From Pyropia haitanensis (taxonomy: Eukaryota > Rhodophyta > Bangiophyceae > Bangiales > Bangiaceae): DNA of 64,000 nt. A program made the translations under genes and the position numbers. The stretch is from the NCBI GenBank assembly GCA_008729055.1, contig SDUX01000004.1:434001-498000 (forward strand). Reading direction: 5' to 3'. Below are positions 61,542-64,000 of the stretch, piece after piece; positions within the stretch are counted from its first letter, which is position 1; the number at the start of each line of letters is the position of its first letter. The notes under the pieces are model-generated. The model had not been told where the DNA came from. It made no database searches and saw only the letters and a program-made list of their open reading frames with translations.

Positions 61542-62845
61542 TTACAACTCGGCCGTCACCCCCCCCCCCAGCACCCACCCCAGCCGCGCCACCAGCCACC
61601 GCCCCGGCGCGTCGAGCGCCGACGACACGGCGGCCACGGCGGGCGCCGCCACCCCCCCCCCCGCCCCACCCACCACGCCGCGCGCAGCGGCGACAGCAGC
61701 GCCGCGGCCAGGCGTGGTGCCACAGCCGTCGTATACACCGACGCGCGGACGCCATCGACAACCACCTCCCCGGCGAGCGTCTGCGGGTTGTACAGCCCGT
61801 CGACGGGGACGGCGGTGACGGCGGTGACGGGCGACACGGCCCAGTCGGTGGCACCCCCTGGTGGCACCACCTGCAGCGTGTCGCCAACGGCAACCGCAGA
61901 CGCCGCGACCAGCCGGCCGCCCGCGTACAGGTAGTGCCCCGCCGACGCGGTGACCGCCGCGCCCGATGCGGTCGTCAGGCGCACGTGCGGCGTGCCGCCC
62001 GCCGCGGCAGCGTCGGCGTGGGTAAACGCATAGACGGGGGAAAAGGCGGCGGCGGCGGCGCCAGGGGCGACGCGCACCGCGTCGCCAATGCGGAGCGCGT
62101 CCATCCGTACGACCGACCCGTCCGACCGCTCGACCGTCGCGGCGGCGGGGAAGCACGCCGGCTCGTCGTCGTCGTCGTCCGTATCGTCGGGGGTGGCCGT
62201 CGGGGTCGCGGTCGGCGACGGCGTCGGCGTCGGCGTCGGCGTTGGGCTCGGCGTCGGCGTCGGCGTCGCGGTGGCACTCCCCACGGCGCCAACCACACGG
62301 CTGGCGTACATGCACAGCCCCCCCCCCGACATGACGGTCACGACCTGCGTCTCACCCGCGGGTACGGTGCCCGGGCTCCCCCACCCCACCGCCCGCGTCG
62401 CGTCGGCCGACACAAACAGCCCCGTACTCGCCGGCAGCGTCGCCTGCCCGTCCGTCCCACAGCTCAGCCCCGTCGGCACGGCGCCCGCCCAAAAGTCCCC
62501 CCCCGACTCGAGGTTGCCCACCACCACCGCGTAGCGGGCGTTCCCAAAGAGCCCCTTGAGCGCGGCGAGCCCCGAGTCACCGCCGCCGCCGCCGCTGTCC
62601 GCGGTGAATGCCGACCAGCGCACAAAGACGACCGGGCCACCCGCGCACGGGCCGCCGCCGAGGGACAGCGCCGACGCGTTGAGGAGGTTGCCGCCTTCGG
62701 GGAGGGCGGTGAGCGCCGCGCCGGCGCGGATGGTGAGGGCGGGCGCGCAGGCGGTGGTGCTGGTGGAGTGGAAGCGGGGGTAGGTGCCGACGAGGGACGA
62801 GAAGGGTGGCGCCGACGCCGCCACGGGGGGGGGGCGGCCGCGGCC

Positions 62846-62877
<32 letters not shown>

Positions 62878-62913
62878 GGCGACGCGTGCCGCCGTCGCGG
62901 GGAAGCGGACCAT
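61542..62913 (-). CDS. Secreted Hint-module (hedgehog/intein type) protein (frame broken at two runs)
   Basis: About 457 codons. Start ATG 62911-62913: [17 protein letters not shown], a signal peptide. After a shift at a 10-base run (62825-62834) comes a novel ectodomain of about 160 residues, with VGTYPRFHSTSTTACAPALT, GPCAGGPVVFVRWSAF, YAVVVGNLESGGDFWAGAVP, GLSCGTDGQ and GGGLCMYASRVVG. A Thr/Pro linker and an acidic DDTDDDDDEP follow. The Hint domain begins ACFPAAATVERSDGSVVRMD (Cys at about residue 252 as the presumed cleavage nucleophile). It continues DALRIGDAVRV, SPVYAFTHADA, VTASAGHYLYAGGRLVAA and DGLYNPQTLAGEVVVDGVRA, then VYTTAVAPRLAAALLSPLRA. A second shift in an 11-base C run (61652-61662) gives the likely C-terminus VSSALDAPGRWLVARLGWVL. 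Hint domains cleave themselves from the upstream part by an N-S acyl shift; this suggests release of the ectodomain outside the cell. Confidence 0.85.
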
Positions 62914-64000
62914 GGCTGAGCAGAGGGGAATGACGGAAAGCAGGGGAAGAGGGTAGATGGGGGACGGATGCGGGGAAGAGAGTGGCGACGGGGTCAGAGG
63001 GAACGTCCGACCGTACCGACGCCAACGTGGGGGAGGCGGAAGGGGTGCACGGAGCGAGCGGGAAGGAAGACCACGCGCGTGCCGTGTGGACGCCCCCACC
63101 GACGCGCCGACCCGCCGCGGCGGCAAGGGGCTGGACAAGTACGGTGCCGCGGCGGCGGTGGCGACGGCTGCCGCCGCGGCGGCGGTGGCCGCCGCCGCCA
63201 CGGCGGCGCGTCCAGCGGGCGGTCCCGCCCACGGGCGGGCGGAACCGGGCCGGCCACGCGCTCCCCGGTCGCGCCACGCGCAACCCGGCGGCGGCGGCAC
63301 CACCGCCGCCGGCGGGGGCGGCCACGTCCCCGCGGCGGCGAGCCGGCCCGCTCACCCCCGCGTGGGCGCCGTGGCGACCCCACCCCGTCGTCAGCGCACC
63401 CCCCCCCCCCGCGCCCACCACGGCGGGCACCTCCAAGGCGCACCAGCCCACCTCGCCCCCCAGCCCCTTTCTGCCCCGCTCCCGCCCCGCCTCCCTCTCC
63501 CAGCCGTTGGGCGGGCGGGGTGCGCCCGTGTCAGCCTCGTCCCCGAAAAGGCAGAGACGGCGGGTGGGGGGGGGGGGGGGGGGGGTGGGGGGGACGCGGT
63601 GGGGTTTGGCGTGGCAGCCCGGTCGTCCCCCTGCTCCCACCCCCCCTTCTTCCGCCCTGCCGCGGGCGTGGGCGCGCACGAGCGCAGTGGCGGTGGGCCG
63701 GTGGGGCGGTAGGGCGGTGGCGGGAATGGTGGCGGCGGCGGTGGCGGTGGCGGCGGCGGCGGCGGAAGGCGGCGGCGGTGGCGGGCGAGAGGGTGGCGGC
63801 CAGCGGGGCGCGGGTGGGAGCGTCGTCGGCAGGGGGGGTGCGGCGGGCGGCCGGGGGGGGGAATGGCAGGGCAGCGGCGATGGACGCAAGACTGGGAGGG
63901 GGGGGCGGCGGGGGGGGCTGCAAGGGGTGGGAGGGGAACGACTGACAATGGCGGCGGCGGGTGGCGGCGCGCCGCCAGAGAGGAGGCTGAATCGCAGTGT
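62914..64000. other. GC-rich region upstream of the Hint gene, to window end
   Basis: About 1.1 kb. 62920-63060 is purine-rich on the plus strand (C/T-rich on the Hint coding strand), consistent with a promoter and leader. The remainder is low-complexity GC-rich sequence with long overlapping frames on both strands and a G-rich tract at 63566-63594. No gene can be supported. Confidence 0.4.

Noticed and set aside
1..64000. CRISPR arrays, prokaryotic operons, rRNA genes
   Set aside because: No regularly spaced direct repeats with unique spacers, no Shine-Dalgarno-spaced gene strings and no rRNA-like sequence were seen.

Overview
The window is nuclear DNA of a photosynthetic eukaryote. Base composition is extremely GC-rich, with long G, C, GCC and GGC runs. 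Genes carry few, short GT-AG introns (about 200-460 bp). Core eukaryotic genes (MCM5, DDX41, SBDS, LSM14/Scd6, U1-C) lie beside genes for plastid work: two sigma-70 factors and a DGD1-type digalactosyldiacylglycerol synthase. High GC, few introns, several nuclear sigma factors and a Hint-module secreted protein fit a bangiophyte red alga (Porphyra/Pyropia type) best. That assignment is inference; a GC-rich alga of another lineage is not excluded.

Layout. 0-14 kb: tail of an acidic-ended gene (+), DDX41 helicase (-), an FkbM-type methyltransferase (-), MCM5 (+), and a second FkbM paralogue (+). 14-26 kb: sparse region with weak hypothetical genes, an alpha-helical type II membrane protein (+, 18.1-20.6 kb), a TLC-domain membrane protein (+, 22.0-22.9 kb) and a small Cys-pair protein (+, 24.7-25.4 kb). 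25.4-29.8 kb: gene-poor island of clearly lower GC with tandem repeats, perfect hairpins and a 1.3-kb terminal-inverted-repeat structure. 30-38 kb: secreted Cys-rich peptide (+), Ala-rich membrane protein (+), last exon of a GYF_2-like gene (-), Ala-rich coiled-coil-like protein (+). 38-51 kb: SBDS (+), LSM14 (-, three exons), two tandem sigma factors (+), ABHD12-type hydrolase (-). 51.2-53.6 kb: a Mutator-like (MULE-type) element with ~245-bp inverted repeats and a 10-11-bp target duplication. 54.7-63 kb: DGD1 (+), U1-C (+), Hint-domain secreted protein (-).

A recurring feature decides how this sequence should be read. Several conserved genes change reading frame exactly inside G or C runs of about 7-27 bases: MCM5 three times, the Hint protein twice, FkbM paralogue 2 twice, DGD1 once, U1-C once, and others. 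These are most simply homopolymer-length errors in the assembly, so such genes are annotated as whole genes with the breaks stated, not as pseudogenes.

Functional links are modest. The sigma factors and DGD1 serve the plastid (transcription and thylakoid galactolipid). DDX41, U1-C and LSM14 serve pre-mRNA splicing and mRNA storage or decay. MCM5 serves DNA replication and SBDS serves 60S ribosome maturation. The two FkbM proteins, the type II membrane protein, the Cys-rich peptide and the Hint protein belong to the secretory pathway or cell surface. No operon-like organisation is expected or seen.
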